A stretch of DNA of 64,000 bases from Herbaspirillum rubrisubalbicans (GTDB lineage Bacteria > Pseudomonadota > Gammaproteobacteria > Burkholderiales > Burkholderiaceae_D): positions 62,001 to 126,000 of the forward strand of contig NZ_CP024996.1 of the NCBI RefSeq assembly GCF_003719195.1. Direction: 5' to 3'. Each line of letters opens with the position of its first letter. Within the stretch, counting starts at the first letter, position 1. The notes beneath the pieces were generated by a model. The model saw only the letters and a list, made by a program, of their open reading frames with translations. It did no database searches and was not told where the DNA came from. The position numbers and the translations under genes are program-made. Shown one piece after another: positions 27,429-38,013 of this stretch.

Positions 27429-28425
27429 AGGCTTCCTCGAAGAAATAATCTTTCCAGGAACTGGCGCGGTTCTTCAGGATGCCCAGTTCATACAGTTTCT
27501 CGGCATAGACGAAGCTGCGTTCGGGAGAGACGGTGAAGTTGATTTCCGGGTCCTCGACGATGCGTCGCACGAATTGCGGCGACAACTTGGACTTTTGCAC
27601 GCGGATAAAGGTATCGGCCGCCTTGTCCCTGTTATTGCGTACGAATTCGGCCGCTTCCACCAGCGCCTGGTAGAACGCCAGGTAGGTCTTGGGATTGTCG
27701 TCGTGGAATTTCTGGGTGGTGTAGAGCACGTTGAAAGTGGCCGGGCCGCCCAGGATGTCGTAGGAGCTGATGACCTTGTGCACGTTCTTGTGTTCCAGCG
27801 CCTGGTACTGGAAGGGCGGGCTGGAGAAGTGGGCGTTGATCTCGGAACCGCCGGCGATCAGGGCCGCCGTGGCATCGGGATGCGACAGACTGACCGTGAT
27901 GCGGTCGAAGCGCTTGAAGTCGGCCTTGCCATAGACCTTGGCAGTCTCAATCTGCAGCGTGCGCGACTGGAATCCTACGCCGGCAGCCGGTACCGCAATG
28001 CGGTCCTTGTCGCTGAAATCCTTGATGCTCTTGACCTGGGGATTGTTGGAGAGCAGGTAGTTGGGCATGGAGCCCAGCGAGGCGATGGCCTTGACGTTCT
28101 GCCGGCCGCGCGTGCGGTCCCACAGCACCAGGGCCGGTGGCGCGCCGGCCGACACCACGTCCAGGGCGCCGGCCAGCAACGCCTCGTTCATACCGGTGGC
28201 ACCGGACAGGCTGGTCCATTCGACCTTGATGTCCAGGCCTTCCTGCTTGCCGTATTTTTCGATCAGCTTCTGGTCTTGCACCACGTCCAGGATCAGGTAG
28301 CCGATGCCGAACTGCTGGGCGATGCGGATGCTGCCTTCGGCATGGGCGTTGGCTGCGCTACCTAGGGTGATCAGGCTGGCCAGCAATGCCGCAAATGATT
28401 TATATGATTTACGCAAGGAGGGCAT
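27409..28425 (-). CDS. ABC transporter substrate-binding protein, NMT1/SsuA-like
   Basis: 338 residues. A signal peptide ends near ANAHAEG, and the mature protein has the two-lobe fold of periplasmic binding proteins for sulfonates, nitrate or similar ligands. ATG 28425 starts one base after the stop of the upstream paralogue. The protein closely resembles that paralogue (both have GRQNV, DKDRIA, PHPDA or SHPDA and SYD(I/V)LGGP), showing tandem duplication. This copy is intact, so it is probably the working binding protein. Confidence 0.88.
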   Translation of the reverse strand: MPSLRKSYKSFAALLASLITLGSAANAHAEGSIRIAQQFGIGYLILDVVQDQKLIEKYGKQEGLDIKVEWTSLSGATGMNEALLAGALDVVSAGAPPALVLWDRTRGRQNVKAIASLGSMPNYLLSNNPQVKSIKDFSDKDRIAVPAAGVGFQSRTLQIETAKVYGKADFKRFDRITVSLSHPDATAALIAGGSEINAHFSSPPFQYQALEHKNVHKVISSYDILGGPATFNVLYTTQKFHDDNPKTYLAFYQALVEAAEFVRNNRDKAADTFIRVQKSKLSPQFVRRIVEDPEINFTVSPERSFVYAEKLYELGILKNRASSWKDYFFEEAYAQPGS

Positions 28426-28426
28426 C

Positions 28427-29456
28427 TCAGCTTCCCCCCTGGATGTGCACATCATCGAAGAAATAATCCTTCACCGAGGCCGGTTTATTCTTGATGGCGC
28501 CCACCCGGTGCATGAACTCGGCCAGGCCATAGGTATTCTGCGGGGCGATCTTGAATTGCACTTCCGGGTTCTTGATGATCTGCAGCAGCAGCTTGCGGTC
28601 GGTATTGCCCTGGCTGACCTTGAGATAGATGTCAGCGGCCTTCTCCGGGTTGGCGGCGATGAAGCGGGCAGCTTCATCGAGTGCGCCCAGGAAGGCGCCA
28701 TAGGTCTTGGGGTTGTCCTGGCGGAATTTCTCGGTGGCGTACAGTACCGTGGCCGAAGAGGGGCCGCCCAGCACGTCATAGGACGTTGAGCACGATATGG
28801 GCATTGGAATTGCCGGCCAGCTCCTGTTCCTGGAACGGCGGGTTGCCGAAGTGGCCGGTGATTTCGGTGCCGCCGCTGATGATGGCTGCCGTCGCATCCG
28901 GGTGCGGCACCGCGATGCTGATCTTGTCCAGGCGGTTGTACTGGGCATCGCCCCACAGCTTGGCCGAGGCCAGTTGCAGCACGCGCGACTGCACCGACAC
29001 CCCCACGGCGGGCAAGGCGATGCGGTCCTTGTCGCTGAAGTCGGCAATGGTCTTGACCTTGGGATTGTTGCTCACCAGGTAGTAGGGGAAGTTGCCCAGC
29101 GAGGCTACGCCGCGCACGTTCTGGCGGCCACGGGTGCGGTCCCAGATGGTCAAGAGCGGCCCCACGCCGGCACCGGCGATATCGACCGAGCCCGACAGCA
29201 AGGCGTCATTGACGGCCGAGCCGCCGGAGAGCTTGAGCCACTGGACCTTGATATCGACACCCGCGGCCTTGCCATGCTTTTCGATCAGTTGCTGGTCCTG
29301 CGCCACGTTCAAGAGCAGGTAGACGATGCCGAACTGCTCGGCGATGCGTAGCTGACCTTCGGCACGCGCCACTAGCGGCGCGCCCAGCAGTGATACGGCC
29401 ACAGTAGTGGTCAACAGACGCCGCAGGCGCCCCTTGGCAGAGAGTTTGGTGGTCAT
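28427..29456 (-). pseudogene. Frameshifted ABC transporter substrate-binding protein (tandem paralogue)
   Basis: Two open frames together encode a binding protein like the downstream gene. The first runs from ATG 29456 (signal peptide ending ARAEG) to a stop near 28776 right after NSNAHIVLNVL. The second, in another frame, continues with SYDVLGGPSSATVLYATEKF and ends at 28427. Comparison with the paralogue (ISSYDILGGP) shows the reading should pass from LN to SYDVLGGP, so one base too many lies near 28786. Either the gene is broken or the sequence has an error; upstream and downstream portions are otherwise well conserved. Confidence 0.85.
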
Positions 29457-29911
29457 GGTGTCCTGTGCGGTGGAGGCCGGTACAGCAAATCCCGTGGAGG
29501 GTCCGGCAGGAAGTGGCTTAGAACCGTTGAATAGAGAAATTGCGGTTCTTTATTCGTTCGGAGTATATAAAGGGCCGGGCAGAAAGAAAAATTCGATTAC
29601 CGCATATCCATATGCAGCTTGCGTATGGGCGGCAAAGCCTTGTCTACCGTGGGCTGCAGCCGAAATGAAGGATTTTTCGCAAGGACGATTCCGCAACCGC
29701 GTCCTTGCCCGGCTGTCAAGTTCTGCACGTGAAGCAAGAGGCGGCCACGCAACGTCAGGATGACGTCAGCGGCATTTTGAGCGCACCACGGGTAGAGTGC
29801 GATAAAGTACGCCTCCTGCCCGGACGGTGGTCGGACCTCTTTGCCTAGAGGTCCATGCTGATCCCGGATCGCTGTCCGCCGGCACTCATTTGAAGAAGCA
29901 AAGGGAGCAAG
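29457..29911. other. Divergent promoter region with two inverted repeats
   Basis: 455 bases between the ABC operon and kup. It holds AGAACCG-N16-CGGTTCT (29520-29526 and 29543-29549) and the perfect palindrome GCATATCCATATGC (29602-29615). These may be regulator sites for the ABC operon. No gene is convincing; a 118-codon frame lacks protein-like features. Confidence 0.45.
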
Positions 29912-31813
29912 ATGAGTTCATCTCACACCAATCCAAGCCTTTCCCTCCGGTCCCGCAAATTCCACGTGATTACCCTGGCGGCGCTGGGCGTGGTGTTTGG
30001 CGATATCGGTACCAGTCCGTTGTACGCCTTGAAGGAATGTTTCAGCCCCGACCACGGCATCGCCTTTTCCCCGGGCGCGGTGCTGGGCATCATCTCCATG
30101 CTGTTCTGGGCCATCACCATCGTGGTCACCATCAAGTATGTGATGTTCGTGCTGCGCGCCGATAACAACGGCGAAGGCGGCGTGCTGGCCTTGATGGCCT
30201 TGTCGCTGCGTTCAGCCGTCTCGGGTTCGCCACGGGCCAAGCTGTTGTTGATGCTGGGCGTGTTCGGTGCCTGCATGTTCTATGGCGACGTGGTCATCAC
30301 CCCGGCCATCTCGGTGCTCTCGGCGGTGGAGGGGCTGGAAATCGCCGCGCCGTCCACCGCGCACGTGGTCATTCCGCTGACCCTGGTGATCGTGGTGGTG
30401 CTGTTCCTGATCCAGCGCCACGGCACCAGCGTGGTGGGGCGCTTCTTCGGGCCGGTGATGTTCCTGTGGTTCTTCTCGCTGGCGCTGCTGGGCCTGTACA
30501 ACATCGTCAAGGCGCCGGAAGTGCTGGTGGCGATCAATCCCTATTACGCCGTGCATTTCATGGCCGAGCACTCGCTGCAGGCCTTCATCGTGCTGGGCTC
30601 GGTGGTGCTGGTGCTGACCGGGGCCGAGGCGCTGTATGCCGACATGGGGCACTTCGGCATCAAGCCGATCCGTTATGCGTGGCTCTTTACGGTCATGCCC
30701 TCGCTGCTGATCAATTACTTCGGCCAGGGCGCCAACCTGATCGCCAATCCGAAGGCCATTGCCAATCCTTTCTACCTGATGATCCCCGAGCCGCTGGTGC
30801 TGCCCATGGTGCTGCTGGCCACCTGCGCGACCGTCATTGCCTCGCAGGCGGTGATTTCCGGCGCCTTCTCGCTGACCAGCCAGGCCATCCTGCTGGGCTT
30901 CGTGCCACGGATGCGCATCTTGCATACCTCCGAGGATGAACAGGGCCAGATCTACATCCCGCTCATCAACTGGATGCTGCTGGTGCTGGTGGTGGCCGTG
31001 GTGCTGGCTTTCAAGAAATCCGACAACCTGGCCGCCGCCTACGGGGTGGCCGTGACCACCACCATGGTGATCACTACCATGCTGCTGGGGGTGGTCATGC
31101 GGCATATCTGGAAGTGGCGCAATTCGGCGCTGGTGGTGACCATCACCTTCCTGCTGGTGGTGGACCTGGCCTTCTTTGCGGCCAACCTGTTGAAGTTGAC
31201 CGAAGGCGGCTGGTTCCCGTTGGTCATCGGCGGCGCCGCCTTCTTCCTGTTGATGACCTGGTATTCGGGCCGGATGCTGCTGCGTATGCGCATCAAGGAT
31301 GACGGTATTCCCATCGAGCCCTTCATCGAAGGTCTGCTGGCGCATCCGCCGCATCGCGTGGGCGGCACCGCCGTCTTCATGACCGGCAATATCGCCACCG
31401 TGCCGGTGGCGCTGCTGCACAACCTGAAGCACAACCGTATCCTGCATGAGCGCGTGTTCTTCCTGAAGATCAGCATCTGGGACGTGCCCTATGTGGCCGA
31501 TAGCGAGCGCCTGACCATGAAGGACCTGGGCGGCGACATCTACCTGCTGCGTGCCGCCTTCGGCTTCAAGGAGGCACCGGAAGTGCAGAAGGTCATGACC
31601 TTGACCGAGCAACAGTTCGGTCATCACTTCGACCTGATGGATACTTCCTTCTTCCTGGCGCGCGACACCGTGGTGCCGAGCAAGCTCTTGGGCATGTCGC
31701 TGTGGCGCGAACGCATCTTCGCCTGGATGTACCAGAACGGCGCCAAGCCGTCGGACTTCTTCCACATCCCGGCCAACCGGGTGGTGGAGCTGGGGACCAA
31801 GGTCGAGATCTGA
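29912..31813 (+). CDS. kup: Low-affinity potassium transporter Kup
   Basis: 633 residues, about 12 membrane helices in the first 450 residues and a C-terminal soluble domain. The family signature [17 protein letters not shown] begins at about residue 26. Kup is a K+/H+ symporter for potassium uptake, best at acid pH. A good GGGAG ribosome binding site lies before ATG 29912, and a strong terminator follows the stop. Confidence 0.96.
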   Translation: MSSSHTNPSLSLRSRKFHVITLAALGVVFGDIGTSPLYALKECFSPDHGIAFSPGAVLGIISMLFWAITIVVTIKYVMFVLRADNNGEGGVLALMALSLRSAVSGSPRAKLLLMLGVFGACMFYGDVVITPAISVLSAVEGLEIAAPSTAHVVIPLTLVIVVVLFLIQRHGTSVVGRFFGPVMFLWFFSLALLGLYNIVKAPEVLVAINPYYAVHFMAEHSLQAFIVLGSVVLVLTGAEALYADMGHFGIKPIRYAWLFTVMPSLLINYFGQGANLIANPKAIANPFYLMIPEPLVLPMVLLATCATVIASQAVISGAFSLTSQAILLGFVPRMRILHTSEDEQGQIYIPLINWMLLVLVVAVVLAFKKSDNLAAAYGVAVTTTMVITTMLLGVVMRHIWKWRNSALVVTITFLLVVDLAFFAANLLKLTEGGWFPLVIGGAAFFLLMTWYSGRMLLRMRIKDDGIPIEPFIEGLLAHPPHRVGGTAVFMTGNIATVPVALLHNLKHNRILHERVFFLKISIWDVPYVADSERLTMKDLGGDIYLLRAAFGFKEAPEVQKVMTLTEQQFGHHFDLMDTSFFLARDTVVPSKLLGMSLWRERIFAWMYQNGAKPSDFFHIPANRVVELGTKVEI

Positions 31814-31835
31814 CCGTTGCATGTCCTGCGTGAAC

Positions 31836-31870
31836 AATGCCGTTCAGTGTGTCGCTGAACGGCATTTTTC
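31836..31870 (+). terminator. Intrinsic terminator of kup
   Basis: Stem AATGCCGTTCAG / CTGAACGGCATT (12 bp) with a 7-base loop, followed by TTT, 22 bases after the kup stop. Confidence 0.93.
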
Positions 31871-31994
31871 TTGGTGGCTGCAAAATGCCGAAGGAATTCA
31901 TATCGCCAGGCCGCATCGAAGAGCCAGGGCCGTAGCGTGGCGGGCATGGGTGCAGTATCGTTCACCATCACTTTTAGCAAGGAGCAGCAAGCAC

Positions 31995-32909
31995 ATGAAC
32001 AAGATCAGGATGATGGGTGCCCCCACCGACGTAGGCGCCAGCCGTCGTGGCGCTTCGATGGGACCGGCCGCCTTGCGCGTGGCCGAATTGCAGCGCGGTT
32101 TGCAGCAGCATGGCGTGGAAGTGATCGATGGCGGCGACCTGGGCGGCCCGGCCAATCCGCAGCAGCCGCCGGTGCAGGGTTTGCGCCACCTGGAGCAGGT
32201 GGTGCAGTGGAACCAGGCGGTGTTCGAGGCGGTGGCCTCCAGCCTGGCACAGGGCGAAGTGCCGCTGCTGATGGGTGGCGACCATGCGCTGGCGGTGGGC
32301 TCGATCGCTGCCGTGGCAGCACATTGCCGCCGCCACGGCAAGCCACTGCGCGTGCTGTGGCTGGATGCCCATGCCGATGCCAATACCAGCCAGTCCACCC
32401 CGACCGGCAATATCCACGGGATGCCGGTGGCTTGCCTGTTGGGCGTGGGCCCGCAGGCGTTGACGACCATCGGCGGCCAGACGCCGGCCTTGCAGCCGCA
32501 GCAGATCTGCCAGGTGGGCATCCGCAGCGTCGATAGGGAAGAAAAACGCCACCTGCGCGAACTCGGCGTGCGCGTCTATGACATGCGCCACATCGATGAA
32601 CACGGGATGCGGCAGACCATGGAAGAGGCGCTGGCCGGCCTGGATGCCGATACCCATCTGCATGTGAGCTTCGATGTCGATTTCCTCGATGCGGCGCTGG
32701 CGCCGGGCGTGGGCACGGCCGTGCCGGGCGGTCCCACCTACCGGGAAGCGCAGTTGTGCATGGAGATGATCGCCGACACCGGACGTCTCGCTTCGCTGGA
32801 CATCATGGAGCTCAACCCGGCCTGCGACGTGCGCAACCAGACCGCCGAGCTGGTGGTGGACCTGGTGGAAAGCCTGTTCGGCAAATCGACCCTGATCCGC
32901 CAGCCTTGA
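31995..32909 (+). CDS. rocF: Arginase
   Basis: 304 residues. It hydrolyses arginine to ornithine and urea using two Mn2+. The three metal motifs are present: GGDHALAVGS, WLDAHADANT and SFDVDFLDAALAPG; the last with GTAVPGGPTYRE is typical of true arginases. ATG 31995 has AAGGAG upstream, while the frame upstream to 31821 is unsupported. The next genes form a basic amino acid importer, suggesting linked arginine uptake and breakdown. Confidence 0.93.
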   Translation: MNKIRMMGAPTDVGASRRGASMGPAALRVAELQRGLQQHGVEVIDGGDLGGPANPQQPPVQGLRHLEQVVQWNQAVFEAVASSLAQGEVPLLMGGDHALAVGSIAAVAAHCRRHGKPLRVLWLDAHADANTSQSTPTGNIHGMPVACLLGVGPQALTTIGGQTPALQPQQICQVGIRSVDREEKRHLRELGVRVYDMRHIDEHGMRQTMEEALAGLDADTHLHVSFDVDFLDAALAPGVGTAVPGGPTYREAQLCMEMIADTGRLASLDIMELNPACDVRNQTAELVVDLVESLFGKSTLIRQP

Positions 32910-33155
32910 TGGCAAGCTTGGGGCAAGGTTTGAAAATTACTGATTTTTTTAGAGCGATTGCCACAGGCTTGCAATTTGAGGTTGAAGGATTGCAGCCAAT
33001 GCCGGATTATTCAGGGTTTTTCGTTTCTGGCGCACTGGCGCGGCTTGCCGCCGCGTGATTCCCGTCTGCCAGGAAACGCTTGTCCACCGGGCAGATCCGG
33101 GCCAGGCACCCGCCGCCAGCCCCGGGTTCATTTCCATCCTCTGAAAGAAGGCATC

Positions 33156-33935
33156 ATGTCGATCAAGAAATTATTCACCATCGCCGCCAGCGCGCTGGCC
33201 CTGTCCTGTGCTGCCGGCACCACCCTGGCGGCTGACCAGACTTATGTGGTCGGCGCTGGCGGTACCTACCGTCCCTTCGAATTCGAAACCCCCAAGAAGG
33301 AACTGGTGGGCTTCGACATCGACCTGATCAAGGCCATCTCCAAGGCTTCCAACTTCAAGATCCAGCTGGTCAGCACCCCCTGGGAAGGCATCTTCGCCAC
33401 CTTGGGCCAGGGTGACCGCGACATCATCATCTCCGGCATCACCATCACCGACAAGCGCTCGCAGATGGTCGATTTCTCGCTGCCTTATTTCCCGGCCGAG
33501 CAAGTCATCATCACCAATGCCGACGCCAAGATCACCGCGCTGGCTGACCTGAAGAAGAGCCAGGTGGCCGTGGTCAATTCCACTGCCGGTGACATCGTGG
33601 TCTCCGAAGAACTGGGCAAGGCCAGCACCGCCATTCACCGCTTCGACAATACCGTGCTGATGCTGGAAGAACTGTATCGCGGTGGCGTCGATGCGGCTGT
33701 GGGTGACGTGGGCGTGATCAAGTTCTACATCAAGAGCCATCCCGAGAAACAGTTCAAGGTGGTGGGCGACAGCAAGTTCGTGCGCCAGTACTTCGGCATC
33801 GCCGTCAAGAAGGGCAACAAGGAACTGCTGGACAAGATCAATGCCGGCCTGAAGCAGATCGTCGCCGATGGCACCTATGCCAAGATCTATAAGACCTGGT
33901 TCGACGGCGAAGTGCCGACCCTGCCGCTGAAGTAA
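33156..33935 (+). CDS. Basic amino acid ABC transporter, substrate-binding protein
   Basis: 259 residues. A signal peptide ends near TTLAADQ. The fold is the family 3 solute-binding protein for polar amino acids: GTYRPFEFETPKKELVGFDI for ligand binding, DIIISGITITDKRSQMVDFS for the hinge. It is most like lysine/arginine/ornithine or glutamine binding proteins. The next two genes are the permease and ATPase, and arginase lies upstream, so a basic amino acid is the likely ligand. ATG 33156 follows an AAAG-rich leader. Confidence 0.9.
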   Translation: MSIKKLFTIAASALALSCAAGTTLAADQTYVVGAGGTYRPFEFETPKKELVGFDIDLIKAISKASNFKIQLVSTPWEGIFATLGQGDRDIIISGITITDKRSQMVDFSLPYFPAEQVIITNADAKITALADLKKSQVAVVNSTAGDIVVSEELGKASTAIHRFDNTVLMLEELYRGGVDAAVGDVGVIKFYIKSHPEKQFKVVGDSKFVRQYFGIAVKKGNKELLDKINAGLKQIVADGTYAKIYKTWFDGEVPTLPLK

Positions 33936-34058
33936 GCCTCTCTCCGGCGCACGGCCCATGCCCCTGGCGGGCAGGGTGCCGTGGGCCCGTCCCGCTGGTT
34001 CCGCCTGCTTGTTCTTGCTCGACCGTTTTTTCAACACCTCCGTTTGAACGGACTCATC

Positions 34059-34807
34059 ATGCATCCCTTCTTCCAATGGGAAATCATCGGCGAATACCTG
34101 CCGCTGTTCGTCGAAGGCACCTGGATGACCTTGAAGGCCGCGATCATCTGCGTGATTGCCGGCACCTGCTGGGGCCTGGTGCTGGGCGTGGGCCGCCTGG
34201 CCGAGGCACGCCATGGTTTCTGGAAATATTTCCTGCGCTACTGCGTGCAGTGGCCGATCCGCTTCTACGTCAGCTTTCTGCGCGGCACGCCCTTGTTCGT
34301 GCAGATCCTGCTGATCCACTTTGCGCTCATGCCGATGCTGATCAACCCCAGTGGCGGCCTGATCCTCTCGGGTGACCTGGCGCGTGAAATCCGCTCGCAC
34401 TATGGCGCGTTTGCTTCGGCGGTGCTGGCCATCACGCTCAACTCGGGTGCCTATGTGTCGGAAATCTTCCGCGCCGGCATCCAGTCCATCGACCGTGGCC
34501 AGAGCGAAGCCTCGCGCTCGCTGGGCATGAGCTACATGGCGACCTTGCGCCGCGTGGTGCTGCCGCAGGCCTTCCGTCGCATGTTGCCGCCGCTGGGCAA
34601 CAATGCCATTGCCATCGTCAAGGATTCTTCGCTGGCCTCGGCCATCGGCCTGGCTGAACTGGCCTATGCGGCGCGCACTGTTTCCGGCGCCTATGCGCGT
34701 TACTGGGAGCCGTATCTGACCATCTCGGTGATCTACTGGGTCATCACGCTGGCGCTGTCGGCGCTGGTGCGCCATCTGGAAGCGCGTTACGGCAAGGGAG
34801 ATGCACG

Positions 34808-34811
<4 letters not shown>
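34059..34811 (+). CDS. Amino acid ABC transporter permease
   Basis: 250 residues of the HisM/GlnP family, with about five membrane helices and the conserved loop [20 protein letters not shown] that contacts the ATPase. It carries the EAA-type motif. It overlaps the ATPase gene by 4 bases (ATGA). The start ATG 34059 lies 123 bases after the binding-protein stop. Confidence 0.92.
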
Positions 34812-35539
<728 letters not shown>

Positions 35540-35548
35540 GCATCAATG

Positions 35549-35579
35549 AAAAACGCCGGGATCATTCCCGGCGTTTTTC
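35549..35579 (+). terminator. Intrinsic terminator of the amino acid importer operon
   Basis: Stem AAAACGCCGGG / CCCGGCGTTTT around ATCATT, ending in a T-run. Both directions have T-runs, so it could also end the minus-strand EamA gene at 35600. Confidence 0.92.
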
Positions 35580-35599
35580 ATTTCTGCAGCCGCGCCGTC

Positions 35600-36445
35600 T
35601 CAGTGATGCGCCCCCAGCACGATGGCGCCGGCCGCAATCACCAGGCAGGACAGCACCCGTCGCAAGGTGAGCTTCTCACCGAGGAACAAGGTACCGATCA
35701 AGAGCGCAAACAGCACCGAGGTTTCGCGCAGCGCCGAGACCATGCCCATGGGCGCCAGCGTCACGGCCCAGATCACGATGCCATAGGCCAGCAGCGACAT
35801 GAGGCCGCCGCCCAACCCGATCCAGGTTTCCTTGTGCGACAGCACCACTGGCGAGCGGCCATGCTGGTAGTGGTAGATCACGGCCAGGGCAAAGCTGTCG
35901 GCCAGGAACAGCCAGCCGGCATAGGCGATGGCGTCGCCTGCCAGGCGCGCGCCGATGCCATCGGTGATGGTGTAGGCGGCGATGAAGGCGCCGGTGGCCA
36001 AGGCCGCCAGCGGGGCAGACAGGTGTTGGCGACGGCGCATGGCGCGCAGGTCAGCCAGGCTGACGATGCCCACCGACACCAGCGTAATGCCGATGACCGT
36101 GTAGATGCCCAGTTGCTCGCCGGCGAACAGGGCCGCCCCCAGCGCCACCAGCAGCGGTGAGGAGCCGCGTGCAATCGGATAGGATTGGCCGAAGTCGCCG
36201 ATGCGGTAGGCGCGGATCAGGAACAGGTTGTAGCCGGTGTGCAAGAGACCCGAGAGCAGGATGTAGCACCAGCTATCGACCTGCGGCAGCGGTCGCCACA
36301 GCACCAGCGGGATCGCGCCCAGGCCGGCGCCCAGGGTCATGAGCGACAGCGAGGCCAGGCGGTCGTGGCTGCTTTTGAGGAGCGCGTTCCAGGACGCGTG
36401 CAGCAGGGCGGCAGTTAGGACCAGGGCAATGACGGCCAGGTTCAT
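35600..36445 (-). CDS. EamA/DMT-family transporter
   Basis: 281 residues with about ten membrane helices in two EamA repeats. The repeat signatures are LLHASWNALLKS in the first half and ALRETSVLFALLIGTLFLGEKLT in the second. Members export amino acids or metabolites; the substrate here is unknown. It overlaps the TrmB-like gene upstream by 4 bases, so the two are co-transcribed. Confidence 0.88.
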   Translation of the reverse strand: MNLAVIALVLTAALLHASWNALLKSSHDRLASLSLMTLGAGLGAIPLVLWRPLPQVDSWCYILLSGLLHTGYNLFLIRAYRIGDFGQSYPIARGSSPLLVALGAALFAGEQLGIYTVIGITLVSVGIVSLADLRAMRRRQHLSAPLAALATGAFIAAYTITDGIGARLAGDAIAYAGWLFLADSFALAVIYHYQHGRSPVVLSHKETWIGLGGGLMSLLAYGIVIWAVTLAPMGMVSALRETSVLFALLIGTLFLGEKLTLRRVLSCLVIAAGAIVLGAHH

Positions 36446-37125
36446 GCGGTGGCCCCGTCATCGAGATCGACCACGCAACGCCATAGCGCATGGCCGGAAG
36501 CCAGGTATTTGCGCTCGAAGGGGGTGATGGGGGTGGCGGGTAGCCAGGGTTCGGCCTGGATACTGCGTCCGGTGAGCTGGTTCAGGGCCGATATGAATTC
36601 TTCTACATAGATACGCCAGTTACTGCGGCATTCCAGCCGTCCACCGAGTGACAAGATGAAGGGAAACACCGCATGGCCATGCCAGCGTCGGGCCAGGTGG
36701 CCGATCTTGGGCCAGGGGTTGGGGTAGAGCAGGTAGTGTTGCGCCGGGCGCAGGCCGGCTTGTTGCGCCAGGCGCCAGTAGTCGACCAGGTCGGCGCGCA
36801 CGAAGCACAGGTTGTCCGGTTCCGGGCCATCCCAGTGGGTATGGCGGGCCAGACGGTCGGCCGACTGGTCGATGCCGATGACGAAGTGATCCGGGTATTG
36901 CGCCGCCAGGTGCAGGGTGGACAGGCCCACGCCGCAGCCGGTGTCGAGGATCAGGGGCGGCTCGCCCGCCGCGCCCCAGGCCGCCATGCTGGCCTCGAAG
37001 GCGCGCAGGTTGTAGTCGGTCACGGGTTTGCGAAAAGGATGGGCCGGGTGGGCGTGGCGCGCGACTAGGGCGCTCAGTTGGTCATGCACGCCGGTCTGGG
37101 CGCTGCGGATGGGCGAGGAATTCAC
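36442..37125 (-). CDS. trmB: tRNA (guanine-N7)-methyltransferase-like protein
   Basis: 227 residues from GTG 37125. SAM-binding motif DTGCGVGLSTLHLAA, then the TrmB hallmark YLLYPNPWPKIGHLARRWHG and C-terminal PITPFERKYLASGH. TrmB makes m7G46 in tRNA variable loops. The start is uncertain: the frame reaches a TTG at 37200, but this lies in the T-run of the neighbouring terminator, so a start inside is more likely; GTG 37125 gives a normal length. It may be a divergent paralogue rather than the housekeeping enzyme. Confidence 0.78.
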   Translation of the reverse strand: MNSSPIRSAQTGVHDQLSALVARHAHPAHPFRKPVTDYNLRAFEASMAAWGAAGEPPLILDTGCGVGLSTLHLAAQYPDHFVIGIDQSADRLARHTHWDGPEPDNLCFVRADLVDYWRLAQQAGLRPAQHYLLYPNPWPKIGHLARRWHGHAVFPFILSLGGRLECRSNWRIYVEEFISALNQLTGRSIQAEPWLPATPITPFERKYLASGHALWRCVVDLDDGATA

Positions 37126-37196
37126 GAAAAAAGAGGGCAGGGCGGCAAAGCGCCATTTTAAAGGACGGCGCACCCGGCTGTCCGATGGCAAGCTGA

Positions 37197-37230
37197 CCAA
37201 AAAAAAGCGCCGCGCGGTGGGCGCGGCGCT
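37197..37230 (-). terminator. Intrinsic terminator of the DUF3567 gene
   Basis: Perfect 10-bp stem AGCGCCGCGC (37206-37215) / GCGCGGCGCT (37221-37230), followed on the minus strand by eight T. It lies 29 bases after the DUF3567 stop. Confidence 0.92.
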
Positions 37231-37258
37231 GTGGCCTCGTTGGGCTGGCAGGACCGGA

Positions 37259-37516
37259 TCAGTGCAAGGTCATGGGATGGCGCATCATCACGTCATAGCG
37301 GCTCAGGAAGTTGTCGATGTCTTCCATGGTCGGCTCGGACGCGATCAACTCCTGGACGTCCTTGCGGAACAGTTCGGCGGCCGGGCCATCGATGTAGATT
37401 TCACGTTGGCCGGACTTGTCCATGATCTCGTAGCCGCCGAAGCGTAGGGCTTCGTGGTCGGTGTCGGCACCGAATTCGACGACGCTGTACTGCTCACTGT
37501 TGTAGATCAGGTTCAT
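37259..37516 (-). CDS. DUF3567 family protein
   Basis: 85 residues, acidic, soluble, no signal peptide. The start MNLIYNSEQYSVVEFGA and the middle EALRFGGYEIMDKSGQREIY match the DUF3567 (BTH_I0359-like) family of Burkholderiales, which has no known function. It has its own terminator. An AGGAG-type site precedes ATG 37516. Confidence 0.85.
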   Translation of the reverse strand: MNLIYNSEQYSVVEFGADTDHEALRFGGYEIMDKSGQREIYIDGPAAELFRKDVQELIASEPTMEDIDNFLSRYDVMMRHPMTLH

Positions 37517-38013
37517 AGTGACTCCTTATGCTGGAATACTGCTTCGAAAAGGAAGTGGCGCCTTCACTGTAAATTTCAAGACCCTTCACTTGGGCCGCGC
37601 CCTTGGTGCATTTCTGCTACTTCGATACAGCTCCCTCGGGGAACGCCGCGTCGCTTGCGCTCCTGAGTCTGGTTACGGCAGCCTGGCCACAAAACTTTGA
37701 TGCCGGCCATGTTGCCTGGATGAATTGCCAACGTTTTGCTGCTTTTTTGCCGCCAGGCAGCTCCTGCCAGCCAAAAGTAGATGACAAGCCGCCGCGGAAG
37801 TTCATCTTGGATATTGCGGACGAGCAAGCCTTGCCATGGGTTCAGAATGCCGCTGTCGGAGCGAAAAGAACATCAGGAAATTTCTGACGCCGCCACATCC
37901 CCATGGGCGGCGCTGTCATGCCAATACAATACGATAGAGCCTACCAAAAGAAACGGGACCGCGTTGCGATCCCGTTTCTTTTGCTCCTGGCTGGTGGGCC
38001 CGCATGGCGAGTT
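37517..38013. other. Intergenic region, no convincing gene
   Basis: 497 bases. Small frames on both strands show no recognisable features. It should hold the DUF3567 promoter. The ntrX terminator is at 37946-37982. Confidence 0.45.
37946..37982 (-). terminator. Intrinsic terminator of the ntrX unit
   Basis: Perfect 13-bp stem AAAAGAAACGGGA / TCCCGTTTCTTTT with an 11-base loop, 31 bases after the ntrX stop on the minus strand. Confidence 0.9.

Noticed and set aside
29407..29763. 118-codon plus-strand open frame upstream of kup
   Set aside because: Overlaps the start of the binding-protein gene, has no site for initiation and no protein-like pattern.
30212..31837. 541-codon open frame antisense to kup
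   Set aside because: Low-complexity His/Gln-rich translation, entirely covered by the well conserved kup gene.
33171..34775. 534-codon open frame antisense to the amino acid importer genes
   Set aside because: Spans two real genes on the opposite strand and has no protein-like features.
37603..37887. 94-codon plus-strand open frame
   Set aside because: No ribosome binding site, no recognisable features, atypical composition for a protein of this genome.
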